Source: JBBQUN01 sp963717115
Lineage (GTDB): Bacteria > Actinomycetota > Acidimicrobiia > Acidimicrobiales > SZUA-35
NCBI GenBank assembly: GCA_963717115.1
Contig: CAVQVO010000015.1
Span: 1 to 64,000 of the forward strand
DNA: 64,000 nt
Direction of reading: 5' to 3'
Numbering within the stretch: the stretch's first letter is position 1; each line of letters starts with the position of its first letter. A program made the position numbers and the translations under genes. Below, piece after piece: positions 7,043 through 16,386 of the stretch. Below the pieces are notes generated by a model that was not told the DNA's origin, did not search any database, and saw only the letters and a program-made list of their open reading frames with translations.

Positions 7043-8280
7043 CACGCCCGGACCTCTTCCGCTTCGGGCGGGGCGACCTCGTCGAGGGGACGGAACTCGA
7101 CGTCGGACCACGGGAGCCCGTACCGATTCAGGTCGTCCATGAACGGATCCGGGTCGAGCTGCTCGATGTTCCACACGCCCGGCTCCATCCAGACGCCGGT
7201 CATCATCTGCTTGGCGCCGATCATCGCCGGGACACCGGTGGTGTAGGAGACGGCCTGCGAGTTGGTCTCGGCGTAGGCCTCCTGGTGGTCGCACACCTGG
7301 TAGACGTAGCGCGTGAACGGATCGCCGCCGTCCTTCGTGCCGGTGACGATGCAACCGATGTTGGTCTTGCCGACGGTCCGGGGCCCGAGTGAGGCCGGGT
7401 CGGGCAGCAGCGCCTTCAGGAACTGCAGCGGCACGATCTCTCGGCCTTCGAACACGATCGGCTCGATGGAGTCGAGCCCGATGTTGTTGAAGACCTCGAG
7501 ATGCCGCAGATAGGCCTCACCGAACGTCATCCAGAAGCGCATGCGCCGTACGCCGGGCAGGTGCTTGGAGAGCGACTCCATTTCCTCGTGATAGAGGAGA
7601 TACATGTTCTTCTCGCCGACCTGGTCGAAGTCGAACGTCCGCTTGAACTGCATCGGGGTGGTCTCGATCCACTCCCCGCCCTCGAAGTAGCGCCCGTTGG
7701 CGGTGACCTCGCGGATGTTGATCTCGGGGTTGAAGTTCGTGGCGAACGGATAGCCGTGATCGCCGCCGTTGCAGTCGAGGATGTCGACGTGGTCGATCGT
7801 GTCGAAGTGGTGCTTGGCCGTATGGGCGCAGAAGACGTTGGTCACGCCGGGATCGAACCCCGAGCCGAGCAGGGCCATGAGCCCGGCTTCGGCGAACCGA
7901 TCCTGATAGGCCCACTGCCAGGAATACTCGAACTTGGCCTCGTCGAGGGGTTCGTAGTTCGCCGTGTCGAGGTAATGGACTCCGCTCTCGAGACAGGCGT
8001 CCATGATGGTCAGATCCTGATAGGGCAACGCCACGTTGATCACCAGGAACGGACGGACCCGCTCGAACAGGGCCACCAACTCGGGGACGCAGTCGGCGTC
8101 GACCTGGGCGGTCTCGATCGTGCGGCCGGTCTTGGCCTCGACCTCGGCGGCGATCTGCTCGCACTTGGCCAGGGTTCGCGACGCCAGGGTGATGTGGGGG
8201 AACACGTCTTCGAGTTGGGCGCACTTGTGGGCAACGACTCGTCCGACGCCACCGGCGCCGATGATCAGGATCTTCTCCAA
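7042..8280 (-). CDS. Carboxynorspermidine/carboxyspermidine dehydrogenase (saccharopine dehydrogenase fold)
   Basis: The protein is placed to start at TTG 8280 because it then opens with EKILIIGAGGVGRVVAHKCA, the Rossmann NAD(P) site at the very N-terminus as in the family, and GAAAGG lies about 6 bases upstream; the open frame beyond this looks non-coding. It is 412 residues, close to the usual length. By family it condenses aspartate semialdehyde with a diamine (1,3-diaminopropane or putrescine) and reduces the imine to carboxynorspermidine or carboxyspermidine, the substrate of the coupled decarboxylase downstream. Together they form the alternative, S-adenosylmethionine-independent route to triamines. 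Confidence 0.88.
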   Translation of the reverse strand: MEKILIIGAGGVGRVVAHKCAQLEDVFPHITLASRTLAKCEQIAAEVEAKTGRTIETAQVDADCVPELVALFERVRPFLVINVALPYQDLTIMDACLESGVHYLDTANYEPLDEAKFEYSWQWAYQDRFAEAGLMALLGSGFDPGVTNVFCAHTAKHHFDTIDHVDILDCNGGDHGYPFATNFNPEINIREVTANGRYFEGGEWIETTPMQFKRTFDFDQVGEKNMYLLYHEEMESLSKHLPGVRRMRFWMTFGEAYLRHLEVFNNIGLDSIEPIVFEGREIVPLQFLKALLPDPASLGPRTVGKTNIGCIVTGTKDGGDPFTRYVYQVCDHQEAYAETNSQAVSYTTGVPAMIGAKQMMTGVWMEPGVWNIEQLDPDPFMDDLNRYGLPWSDVEFRPLDEVAPPEAEEVRA

Positions 8281-8430
8281 CGAAAGCCTTTCACTGCTGG
8301 GTGCGGACGCGACGACGCGCGTTCCTGCGGGCGAGGGAGAGTACCCGCCCCGTTGCCATCCCAAACGCGGCGGAGCCCGTTCGTCGCGTTCGTCGTTCGC
8401 CGGCGATCGGCGTGTCGGGCTTCGAGGAGG

Positions 8431-9919
8431 TCAGCCGTTGGTCGGGAAGCCCAGGTCGACCGAACTGGTCGACGGATCGGGCCACCGGGAGGTGATCACC
8501 TTGGGCCGAGTGAAGAACCGGACGCCTTCGGGGCCGTACATCGTCGTGTCGCCGAACAACGAATCGTTCCAGCCGCCGAAGCTGTGGTAGCCGACCGGCA
8601 CCGGGATCGGCACGTTGATCCCCACCATGCCGGCATCCACCTGTTCCTGGAAGGCCCGGGCCGCTCCCCCGTCGCGGGTGAAGATGGCGGCGCCATTGCC
8701 CCATCGGTTGTCGGCGATCAGCTGCATCGCCTCGGGGTAGGTGTCGACCCGGACGACGCTGAGCACCGGACCGAAGATCTCGTCGGTGTAGACCGACATC
8801 TCGGTGGTGACATGGTCGACCAGGCTCGGAGCCAGGAAGAAACCGGCGCCGTCGAACTCGACGTTGCGCCCGTCGACCACCACCGTGGCCCCGGCCTCGG
8901 CGCCCTGACCGACATAGCCGGCCACCCGATCGCGGTGTTCGGCCGTGATCAGCGGTCCCATCTCGGAATCGGGATCGTTGCCCGGCCCGACCTTCAGTTT
9001 GGCCATCCGGGCGGTGATGGCCTCGACGAGTGGGTCGGCGATCGACCCGACCGCGACCAGCACGGAGATCGCCATACACCGCTCACCGGCCGACCCGAAC
9101 GCCGCCGAGACGGCCGAATCGGCGGCCAGGTCGAGATCGGCGTCGGGGAGTACGATCATGTGGTTCTTCGCCCCGCCGAGCGCCTGAACCCGCTTGCCGT
9201 TCCGGGTGCCGGTCTCGTAGACGTACCGGGCGATCGGGGTCGAGCCAACGAACGACAGCGCCTTCACGTCGGGATGGTGGAGCAACCCGTCGACGGCGAC
9301 CTTGTCGCCCTGCAGCACGTTGAGGACCCCATCGGGGAACCCGGCCTCGTGGAAGAGCTCGGCGATGAACATCGGCGCCGAGGGGTCACGTTCCGAGGGC
9401 TTGAGGACGTAGGTGTTCCCGGCGGCGATCGCATTCGGAATCGTCCACAGCGGAACCATGGCCGGGAAGTTGAACGGGGTGATCCCGGCCACGACCCCCA
9501 AGCGGCTGGCGCACGGTGTAGACGTCGACACCCGAGGAGGCGTTCTCGTTGTAGGCGCCCTTGAGCATCTCGGCGATCCCGCAGGCGTACTCGATGTTCT
9601 CGAGGCCGCGAGCCACCTCACCCTCGGCGTCACCGACGACCTTGCCGTGCTCGGCCGACAACCGAGCAGCGATCTCCTGCTGGTTGGCCTCGACGAGGTT
9701 GCGGAACGCGTACATCAGCTTGGTGCGCCGAGCCACGCTGTACCCGCGCCACTCCTCGAAGGCCCGCGCTGCCGCCGCGACGGCCGCGTCGACGTCGGCC
9801 TCGGAGGCCAGACCGAGCAGGCCCGTCTGGGCGCCGGTGGCCGGATCGAAGACCGGTGAGGTCCGACCCGAGGTCGCTTCGACCGATCGACCGTCGATGA
9901 GGTGATGGATGTGCTTCAT
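8431..9919 (-). CDS. mmsA: CoA-acylating (methyl)malonate-semialdehyde dehydrogenase, frame broken by one base
   Basis: Two adjacent frames together make one full-length aldehyde dehydrogenase of the MmsA/IolA type. The N-terminal part runs from ATG 9919 (MKHIHHLIDGRSVEATSGRT) to DVYTVRQPLG; the rest continues in another frame as VVAGITPFNFPAMVP. The catalytic Cys is in FGSAGERCMAISVLV, which is the MmsA form. The break coincides with a run of five C on the plus strand at 9495-9499, where four would restore the frame. By family it converts malonate or methylmalonate semialdehyde to acetyl- or propionyl-CoA with loss of CO2. It follows the aminotransferase gene in the same direction, 99 bp apart. 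A sequencing indel is more likely than a real pseudogene. Confidence 0.88.
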
Positions 9920-10018
9920 GGGTGGCTCGTTTCGTCGGACCGGTCGTTCGTCGGGTGGCGGAGATCCGGTGGCTGGCTGGTCAGGTCGTGCTCGTGTCCT
10001 GCGGTCCTCGAACGGCGA

Positions 10019-11326
10019 TCATTCGATGGTCGCCGCTGCGGACCGGAGTGCCTCGAGTCCCTCGTCGATCTCGTCGGCCGAGACGTCGAGCATCGGGGCC
10101 ATCCGGATCACGTTGCCGTACAAACCGCCCTTGCCCACCAGGAGTCGCTGGTCCTTGGTCGCCTCGAGCATGGCGGTGGCCTGGGACGGGAGCGGCTCGA
10201 GGCTGTCGGGGGCGGCGGTCTCGAAGGCCTGCATCAGGCCGCGGCCCCGCACCTCGGCCATCCAGGGCGTGTCGACGGCGAGCGCCTCGAGACCGGCTCG
10301 GAACCGGTCGCCCATCGCCTTCGCGTTGTGCTGGAGATCGTTGTCGAGGACGTAGTCGATGGTGGCCAGACCGGCGGCGGCCGACAGCGGGTTGCCGCCG
10401 AAGGTGGAGAAGTTCAGGACCTTGACGGTGTCCATGATGTCGGCCCGGGCGACGATGCCGGCCAGGGTGACGCCGTTGCCGACGCCCTTGGCGAAGGTCA
10501 GCATGTCGGGCACGATCCCGTGCGCCTGATAGCCCCAGAAGTGGTCACCGGTGCGGCCCCAGCCCGTCTGCACCTCGTCGGAGATGTACAGGATGCCCTT
10601 GTTGTCGAGCTCCTTCTTCATCGAACCGAAGAAGCCGTCGGGCGGTGTCGCGAAGCCGCCGACGCCCTGGATCGGCTCGGCGATCAGCGCCGCCACGTCG
10701 CCGGCGGAGGTCATGGCGAGCAGCTGGGTGAGATCGTCGACGCCGGCCTGGGTGAAGGCCTCGTCGTCGAGTTCCCGGAACGGGCTGCGCAGCTTGTAGG
10801 GGCCTTGCACGAACGTGACCTGCAGCCCGGACAGGCTGGTCGACGACCACGAGCTGTGCGAGGTGATGGCCTGGGTCGTGAACGAGCGCCCGTGATAGCT
10901 GTTGCGCATCGCCAGCACCTGATTGGACTTGCGGTACGACGTGGCGAGCAGGATGGCGGTGTCGTTGGCCTCGGTGCCCGAGGGCGTGAGGAACACCCGT
11001 GCATCGGGGATTCCCGACAGCTCGGCGATCTTCTCGGCCAGCGCGATCATCGGTTCCGACAGATAGAGCGTGGAGGTGTGCAGCACCTTCGAGGCCTGCG
11101 CCTGGACCGCCGCCGTGACGGCCGGGTTGTTGTGCCCGACCATCGTGGTGAGCACCCCGCCGAAGAAATCGAGGTACCGCCGGTCCTCGAGATCCCACAC
11201 GTAGCTGCCCTGACCCCGCTCGATGGCGATCGGTTCGGCGTAGTACGGACTGAGGAACGACGGCAGGGCTCGGCGGTACCGCTGGAGCAGATCGGCGGTC
11301 GAGGCACGGGTGGCGATCTCGGTCAT
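10019..11326 (-). CDS. Class III aminotransferase (beta-alanine/4-aminobutyrate/alanine-glyoxylate type)
   Basis: The 435-residue PLP enzyme has the family signatures: the active-site lysine in MLTFAKGVGNG, the Asp of ISDEVQTGWGRTG that holds the PLP pyridine nitrogen, and the phosphate-binding TPSGTEANDTA. It would move an omega- or alpha-amino group to pyruvate or glyoxylate. The following gene, a malonate-semialdehyde-type dehydrogenase, suggests beta-alanine (or 3-aminoisobutyrate) as the amino donor, giving malonate semialdehyde that MmsA turns into acetyl-CoA. The start is 46 bp from that of the divergent MocR-type regulator, so the two promoters must overlap. Confidence 0.88.
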   Translation of the reverse strand: MTEIATRASTADLLQRYRRALPSFLSPYYAEPIAIERGQGSYVWDLEDRRYLDFFGGVLTTMVGHNNPAVTAAVQAQASKVLHTSTLYLSEPMIALAEKIAELSGIPDARVFLTPSGTEANDTAILLATSYRKSNQVLAMRNSYHGRSFTTQAITSHSSWSSTSLSGLQVTFVQGPYKLRSPFRELDDEAFTQAGVDDLTQLLAMTSAGDVAALIAEPIQGVGGFATPPDGFFGSMKKELDNKGILYISDEVQTGWGRTGDHFWGYQAHGIVPDMLTFAKGVGNGVTLAGIVARADIMDTVKVLNFSTFGGNPLSAAAGLATIDYVLDNDLQHNAKAMGDRFRAGLEALAVDTPWMAEVRGRGLMQAFETAAPDSLEPLPSQATAMLEATKDQRLLVGKGGLYGNVIRMAPMLDVSADEIDEGLEALRSAAATIE

Positions 11327-11372
11327 GGTCCGACACTATTGTTCGCCTCCAACCCCGACAAGGAGGTCTTTG

Positions 11373-12761
11373 TTGTTCACAAAAGTTCTGGAACACGTGG
11401 CCGCCGACCTCCCCGATCGGGACGCGTCGACCATCGCCCGGCGCATCAGCTCGCTGATCACCGACGGCACGATCGAAGCGGGCGACAAGCTCCCGCCCAT
11501 CCGCTCGGTCGCCAAGTCCTTGGGCGTCAGCACCGCCACCGTGTCCGAGGCCTGGAACACCCTGCGCAGCCACGGGTTGATCGAGACCGATCGCCGCCGG
11601 GGGACCACGGTCCGGGCCTTCCCGGGGCATGGACGGAGTCGCTACTGGCGGGTCCCGATGGAACCGGGGACCCTCCAGCTCGACCTCAGCGCCGGCACCC
11701 CCGACCCCCGTCTGCTCCCCCGCCTCGGGCCGATCCTGGCCGGGATCCAGACCGAACTCGACGTCGGCTCCTACCTCGAACCCCCCGTACTCGCCGAACT
11801 CGAGCGTGAACTGCGGGCCCGTTGGCCCTACGACCCGCCGGCGCTGTCGGTCGTCGACGGTGCCAACGACGGCCTCGATCGGGTCATCCATTCGGTCGTT
11901 CGGCTCGGCGACGTCGTGATCGTCGAGGACCCGACCTATCCCCTCCTCCTCGACCTGCTCGAAGCGGCCGGGGCCGAGATCATCGGCGTCGAACTCGACG
12001 GCGAAGGACCGCGACCAGATCAGTTCGAAGCGGCCCTGGAGCGCGCTCCGTCGGCGGTCGTGCTCCAGACCGGGCCCCAGAATCCGACCGGCGTCGCGCT
12101 GAGCCCGCAGCGGGCCGACGCACTCGCCCGGCTCATCGCCCGCACCGATCTGATCGCCCTGGCCGGTGCCGCGACCGGACGGGCGTCTCCCCGGGCGATC
12201 GTCGTGATCGAGGACGACCACGACGGCATCTCCGACGGCGACCGTCCACCCGTGAGCCTCGGGGCGCAGCTGCCCCAGCAGGTCTACCGGATCCACAGCT
12301 ACTCGAAGAGCCACGGCCCCGACCTCCGCATCGCCGCCCTGTCGGGCCCGGCCGAGGGCATCGCCGACATCGAACGCCGTCGCCAACTCGGTCCGGGCTG
12401 GACGAGTCGGCTGCTCCAGCGCATCCTGCTCGAGATGCTGCGCAGCCCCGAGGCCGCGGCCCAGGTGGCAACGGCGGCCAACGTCTACCGCCACCGACGT
12501 GAGGACCTCATCGCCGAACTGGCCACTCGGGGCATCGACCTCGGCGAACGGCACGGCCTCAACCTGTGGATCCCGGTCGCCCGAGAATCACTCGCCACGG
12601 TGTCCCTCGCCGCGCAGGGCATCGGGGTGGCGCCGGGCGAGCCGTTCCGGGTCGCCATCGCCGACCAGTACATCCGGGTCACGACGGCCGTGCTGCGATC
12701 CGACGTCGCCACCGTCGCCGAACGGATCGCCCGTGCGGCCCAACCCCCCGAGTCCCGCTGA
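11373..12761 (+). CDS. MocR-type regulator: GntR winged helix fused to an aminotransferase domain
   Basis: The start is set at TTG 11373 because AGGAGG lies at 11361-11366, 6 bases upstream, and the protein then opens directly into the helix before the GntR domain. Residues about 15-75 are the winged helix (ARRISSLITDGTIEAGDKLPP then GVSTATVSEAWNTLRSHGLIE); the remaining 380 form a fold I aminotransferase domain with the PLP lysine in YSKSHGPDLR. MocR regulators sense amino compounds through PLP chemistry and usually control a neighbouring gene. Here the neighbour is the divergent aminotransferase gene, so the inferred ligand is the amino acid that enzyme uses. The Arg- and Pro-rich insertion near residue 260 is of unclear meaning. 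Confidence 0.9.
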   Translation: MFTKVLEHVAADLPDRDASTIARRISSLITDGTIEAGDKLPPIRSVAKSLGVSTATVSEAWNTLRSHGLIETDRRRGTTVRAFPGHGRSRYWRVPMEPGTLQLDLSAGTPDPRLLPRLGPILAGIQTELDVGSYLEPPVLAELERELRARWPYDPPALSVVDGANDGLDRVIHSVVRLGDVVIVEDPTYPLLLDLLEAAGAEIIGVELDGEGPRPDQFEAALERAPSAVVLQTGPQNPTGVALSPQRADALARLIARTDLIALAGAATGRASPRAIVVIEDDHDGISDGDRPPVSLGAQLPQQVYRIHSYSKSHGPDLRIAALSGPAEGIADIERRRQLGPGWTSRLLQRILLEMLRSPEAAAQVATAANVYRHRREDLIAELATRGIDLGERHGLNLWIPVARESLATVSLAAQGIGVAPGEPFRVAIADQYIRVTTAVLRSDVATVAERIARAAQPPESR

Positions 12762-12793
12762 TCCACGCCGCCCCCGGCCCGCCCCGAGAACCG

Positions 12794-12847
12794 CCCGATT
12801 CCGAGAGCCTGAGCGACGAAACCGTCGCTCAGGCTCTCGAAATCGGG
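12794..12847. terminator. Long bidirectional hairpin between convergent genes
   Basis: The arms at 12802-12818 and 12823-12839 pair perfectly over 17 bp around a 4-base loop (AAAC), and after one C-A mismatch the outer arms CCCGATT (12794-12800) and AATCGGG (12841-12847) add 7 more pairs. It sits between the convergent MocR gene and the secreted-protein gene. There is no T-tract on either side, as is usual for terminators in GC-rich actinobacteria. Confidence 0.75.
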
Positions 12848-12902
12848 GGTGTGGGGGTGGGTGGCGGGTGGGGTGGCTGGGTGGGGTGGCCGGGTGGGGT
12901 GG
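12845..12902 (+). repeat. G-rich low-complexity tract with many GGG runs
   Basis: After the hairpin, almost 60 bases on the plus strand consist of GGG and GGGG runs separated by one to four bases, mostly as GGGTGGGGTGG-type units. The spacing would allow G-quadruplex formation on the plus strand. It ends exactly at the stop codon of the minus-strand secreted-protein gene. Confidence 0.7.
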
Positions 12903-13703
12903 TTACCGGACGGTGAGGGTGAACGAGAAGTCCTCGGTCTTGGTCTTGGTGCTCCCGGCCTTGCCCTCGAGGAAGGTCACCTCGATCTTCATCTTGTAGG
13001 TGCCGGGTTCGACGGCGTCGGGGTCGAACCACACCCGGGCGACGTCGGTCTCGTCACCGTGGAGCCGGTCATCGTGGTGGAGGCTCGTGAACGTTCCCTG
13101 TGGGTAGTAGGGGAGGACGTCCTTGGTGTCGAGCTCGACCCGAATCCCCTCGGTCAGCGGCGACAGGCCCAGGAAGTCGAGCTCGACCCAGTTGCCGGTG
13201 CCGTCGCCGGTGCTCGACACGGTGGCCGATTCGGTGAGGACAGCGAAGCGATCACCCTTGTACTTCTCGGACCGCACGTCCATCGTCGTGGGCGACGAAC
13301 GGAAGGTCTGGCCGTCGACCTCCCACTCGGCGACGAGCTGCAGGCTGAACTTGTCGGACGAGTCCACGCTCGTCTTCAGGAGGAAGGTCGTCGAGTCGAT
13401 CTCGCCGGCCGACAGGACGGCGTCGTTCACCAAGCCGGCCGACGTATGGCCGGGTGCGTAGGCCACCGAGACGCCCTTGCCGCTCGGCGTGACCGTCACG
13501 CGGAAGTTCTGCATCTCGACGGGAGCGGTCCAGTTGACGCTCACCTCGACCTCGCTCCCCTCGACGACGTTGATCTGGGTTCCGCTGAGCATGGTCGGCT
13601 GGCTCGGGGCCTGCGCCGACGCGGGAAGGACGGGGAGGATGGTTGCGGCGACGAGCGACGTGGTGACGGCGGCCGCCATGGTGGCGAAACGGTGCGAGTT
13701 CAT
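12903..13703 (-). CDS. Secreted protein of unknown function
   Basis: ATG at 13703 is chosen because it opens a clear signal peptide: MNSHRFATMAAAVTTSLVAA, continuing to a likely signal peptidase I site at ALPASAQA around residue 30. The mature part of about 235 residues is rich in Thr, Val and Asp and alternates polar and hydrophobic residues, as expected for beta-sandwich domains of extracellular or cell-surface proteins; there are no cysteines in the mature chain. I do not recognise a family. It is preceded on the same strand by the CHAT protease gene at 94 bp, so it could be read through from that operon, although nothing in the sequence ties the functions together. Confidence 0.7.
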   Translation of the reverse strand: MNSHRFATMAAAVTTSLVAATILPVLPASAQAPSQPTMLSGTQINVVEGSEVEVSVNWTAPVEMQNFRVTVTPSGKGVSVAYAPGHTSAGLVNDAVLSAGEIDSTTFLLKTSVDSSDKFSLQLVAEWEVDGQTFRSSPTTMDVRSEKYKGDRFAVLTESATVSSTGDGTGNWVELDFLGLSPLTEGIRVELDTKDVLPYYPQGTFTSLHHDDRLHGDETDVARVWFDPDAVEPGTYKMKIEVTFLEGKAGSTKTKTEDFSFTLTVR

Positions 13704-13797
13704 GAAAGGTGTTTCGACCTCACGCCGCCGAGCCTTGAGCGCTCTGGTATGAGCGACCTCACCCAGCCGATCGCCGGTCATCGACCGATCCGAGGTC

Positions 13798-16386
13798 TCA
13801 GGACGGTTGCGCCGACCGACCATGCGGGGACGCGGCCTCGATCGCCAGCAGACTGTCGCCGGACCGCTGGACCGACGGGTCGTCGAACCACAGCCGACGC
13901 AGCGCTTCACGACCCGAGAGCCCCCGGGCGAGAAGTCGGTGCAGCTCGGGCATGACGACGGCGGTCTGTGCGTCGTGGAGTTCGAGCGGTGAGATCACGA
14001 TCTGGGACGATCCCCGGGACGCGAGCACGCTGGCCAGGCTGTAGTTGACATCGCTGCCGGTCTTCCCCACGGTGCCCACGTCGCAGGACGCCAGGACGAC
14101 CGTGCGGGGACTCCGCGTCAGCAGCTCGAGGTCGTACGCCGTGAGCGGGCCGTCGGCGAGGTCGATGGTGCTGAGCAACGGGTCGGTCGGGTGGAGGGCG
14201 CCGTGACCGGCGAGATGGAGGACGTCGACGTCGGCCATCGCCGACAGCACGGCGCTGACCGTCGCGTCGGCACCGGTCAGGATCTGAGCGATCGGATAGG
14301 CCGACGCGACGCGTTCGAGCTCCCGACCCACTCCCGGTCCGAGTCCCGGTCCGGCGACGGCGAGGACCCGCTGCGGCCGATCGTCGGGGTCATCGGTGAA
14401 CCCCAGCGGCGTCCCGGCATTGATCCCAACGCTCCAGTGTCGAACCGTCGGCAGCAAGCGCCACGGGACACTGGTGAGGTGACGTCCCGGAACCAGGGTC
14501 ACGGCGCACGACGGTTCGGCCTCGACCCCAGCGAGCAAGAGCGCCTCGAGGGTGACCGCGGTGTGATCGAGTTTGGCGATCGCGACCGCCGGATCGGTAC
14601 GGACCGGACGAGCGAGCAAGGTCGCGGCGAATCGCAACTGACGGACGGCCCGCGCGATGTCGACGAACGGCCCGAGGTCGTCGAGCCGAGCCTCTTCGCG
14701 GCCGCAGACCAACCTCCAGAGTCGCCCTCCGCCGACCGCGAACACGATGACGAGCCGGCGCCCGGCTGCGCGCCGCAACCGCTCGCAGGCGTCGTCGTCG
14801 GGGACGGCCATCGCCGCCCGTTCAGACCGACGGGCCAGGGATCGAAGCCGGTTCTCGAGCGCCAGCAGCTCGCCCTGACGGACCTGGCTCGGGGCCAGGG
14901 CGGCGAGCGAGCTCCGCAGCTCGCGAAGCCGGACGACGAACTCGGTGTCGGAACGATCGAGCGGCGCCGACGCGTGCACCACCGAGACCGCTCGGTCGAT
15001 GAGGCGGAGCAGATCGGCGGGATCTCCGGCTCCGGCCAGCTCGATCGCCAGACGTTCGAGATCGACGGAATGGAAGACTTGCGAAGCCCGCAGTTCGAGC
15101 GAGTTGACGTCGGCGCTGTGCGCCGCCAGCTCGTCGAGGAGTCGGCGGGCGCTGGCTGCAGCCTGCTCGACCTCGCCGGCCAGGAGCCGGTGACGGGCCT
15201 GGGCGTAGTGGCCGAGGATCCTCAGCGGGGACCGGGCCGACCCGGTGGCCCGAGCGGCCAGGTCCAAGGTGGCGGCTGCCTCGTCGGGGCGATGGTCGCC
15301 GAGCGCCACGAGGGTTTCGAACACGGCGTCGGCCCCGGGGTCGTCCGGTCCGCAATCGGGTAGCACCGCTCCCTCGATCAGGTCGGCGACGACGCCGGCC
15401 TGGCTGCGGCTCGGGTCACGGCCCTGGGCTCCGAACACGGCCTCGGCCTTTCGGAAGAACGTCGCTGCGTCGTCCAGGCGGCCCTGGGCGACCGCGATGC
15501 GGCCGACCAGGAACAAGACCTCGGGGTACTCCAACGACGACGCTTCGTGCCCGAGCGAGTCCAGCGCCGTGAGCGCCACTCCGAGTGCCTCGTCGAGAAG
15601 TCGCGCCTCGATGAGGATTTCCACCTCGGCCACGACCGCCTGACGGCGGTCGAGGTGCAGTTCGGCCAGCGCCCCCGAGGCACGATCGATCCGATCGAGA
15701 CCCTCGCGAACGGCACCGCGACGGCCGAGCAGTTGACCGAGATTGTGCTGTCCGACCGCGGCCACCCGCGCCGAGGTCTCGGATCGGGCGAGCAGCACGC
15801 GCATGTCGACCTCGGCCTCGGACAGCCGGCCCAGCGCCATCAGGGTCAGGGCTCGGTTGTTGATCGACACCGCCCAGACGTGTTCGTCGCCGGCCGCCAT
15901 CGCCGATTCGGCCGACCGCTCGTAGGCCACGATGGCCTCCTCGAGCCGCTCGCTGTGTTCGAAGAGGAACCCCCAGTTCAGCTCCAACGTGGGGAGCAGG
16001 CGAGGCTCGGTGATCGGTCGGGCGTCGCGGAGATGGGACTCGGCCTCGGCGAACCGGCCCAGCTGGCAGCAGACGCTCGACCGATAGATCGCCGCCGCAC
16101 CGGCGGTGGCACGCGAGCGCCCGGTGCCTCGGTCGATCGCCCGCTGGAGCCAGTCGGCAGCCGATTCGAGTGAGCCCTGTTCGCGCAACAGCAGACCGAT
16201 GGCGCAGCTGAGGTCGGCATCGCCATCGGGGTCGCCTGCGGCCAGTCGGTGCTGGAGCATCGCGAGCGTGATGCCGTGGTCGCCCGAGCCCTTCGCATCC
16301 TCGATGCGTCGCAGGATCTCGGCGGGGGTCGGTTCGCGAATCGTCGCGTCGTTCGGCCCACCGACCTCGTTCAGAGTCGGACCCAT
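13798..16386 (-). CDS. TPR-CHAT protein, caspase-like protease candidate
   Basis: The 862-residue protein starts at ATG 16386, inside the last codons of the upstream gene (16-bp overlap). Residues about 20-520 are helical with repeated TPR-type pairs (for example GRFAEAESHLRDARP, ERLEEAIVAYERSAESA and GRLDDAATFFRKAEAVFG). The C-terminal 270 residues form a CHAT domain: a strand and LVPGRHLTSVPWRLL, then VLHLAGHG with catalytic His728, then TVVLASCDVG with catalytic Cys768. Both dyad residues are present, so it is predicted to be an active cysteine protease of the caspase/separase clan. The TPR part would sense or bind a partner. It is the last gene of a coupled operon with a sigma factor and a 147-aa protein. 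Confidence 0.9.
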   Translation of the reverse strand: MGPTLNEVGGPNDATIREPTPAEILRRIEDAKGSGDHGITLAMLQHRLAAGDPDGDADLSCAIGLLLREQGSLESAADWLQRAIDRGTGRSRATAGAAAIYRSSVCCQLGRFAEAESHLRDARPITEPRLLPTLELNWGFLFEHSERLEEAIVAYERSAESAMAAGDEHVWAVSINNRALTLMALGRLSEAEVDMRVLLARSETSARVAAVGQHNLGQLLGRRGAVREGLDRIDRASGALAELHLDRRQAVVAEVEILIEARLLDEALGVALTALDSLGHEASSLEYPEVLFLVGRIAVAQGRLDDAATFFRKAEAVFGAQGRDPSRSQAGVVADLIEGAVLPDCGPDDPGADAVFETLVALGDHRPDEAAATLDLAARATGSARSPLRILGHYAQARHRLLAGEVEQAAASARRLLDELAAHSADVNSLELRASQVFHSVDLERLAIELAGAGDPADLLRLIDRAVSVVHASAPLDRSDTEFVVRLRELRSSLAALAPSQVRQGELLALENRLRSLARRSERAAMAVPDDDACERLRRAAGRRLVIVFAVGGGRLWRLVCGREEARLDDLGPFVDIARAVRQLRFAATLLARPVRTDPAVAIAKLDHTAVTLEALLLAGVEAEPSCAVTLVPGRHLTSVPWRLLPTVRHWSVGINAGTPLGFTDDPDDRPQRVLAVAGPGLGPGVGRELERVASAYPIAQILTGADATVSAVLSAMADVDVLHLAGHGALHPTDPLLSTIDLADGPLTAYDLELLTRSPRTVVLASCDVGTVGKTGSDVNYSLASVLASRGSSQIVISPLELHDAQTAVVMPELHRLLARGLSGREALRRLWFDDPSVQRSGDSLLAIEAASPHGRSAQPS

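Noticed and set aside
7501..12554. Very long open frames antisense to the dehydrogenase, mmsA and aminotransferase genes
   Set aside because: They mirror strong coding genes on the other strand, a known effect of high GC in third positions, and their translations are Arg/Gly/Pro-rich with no family features.
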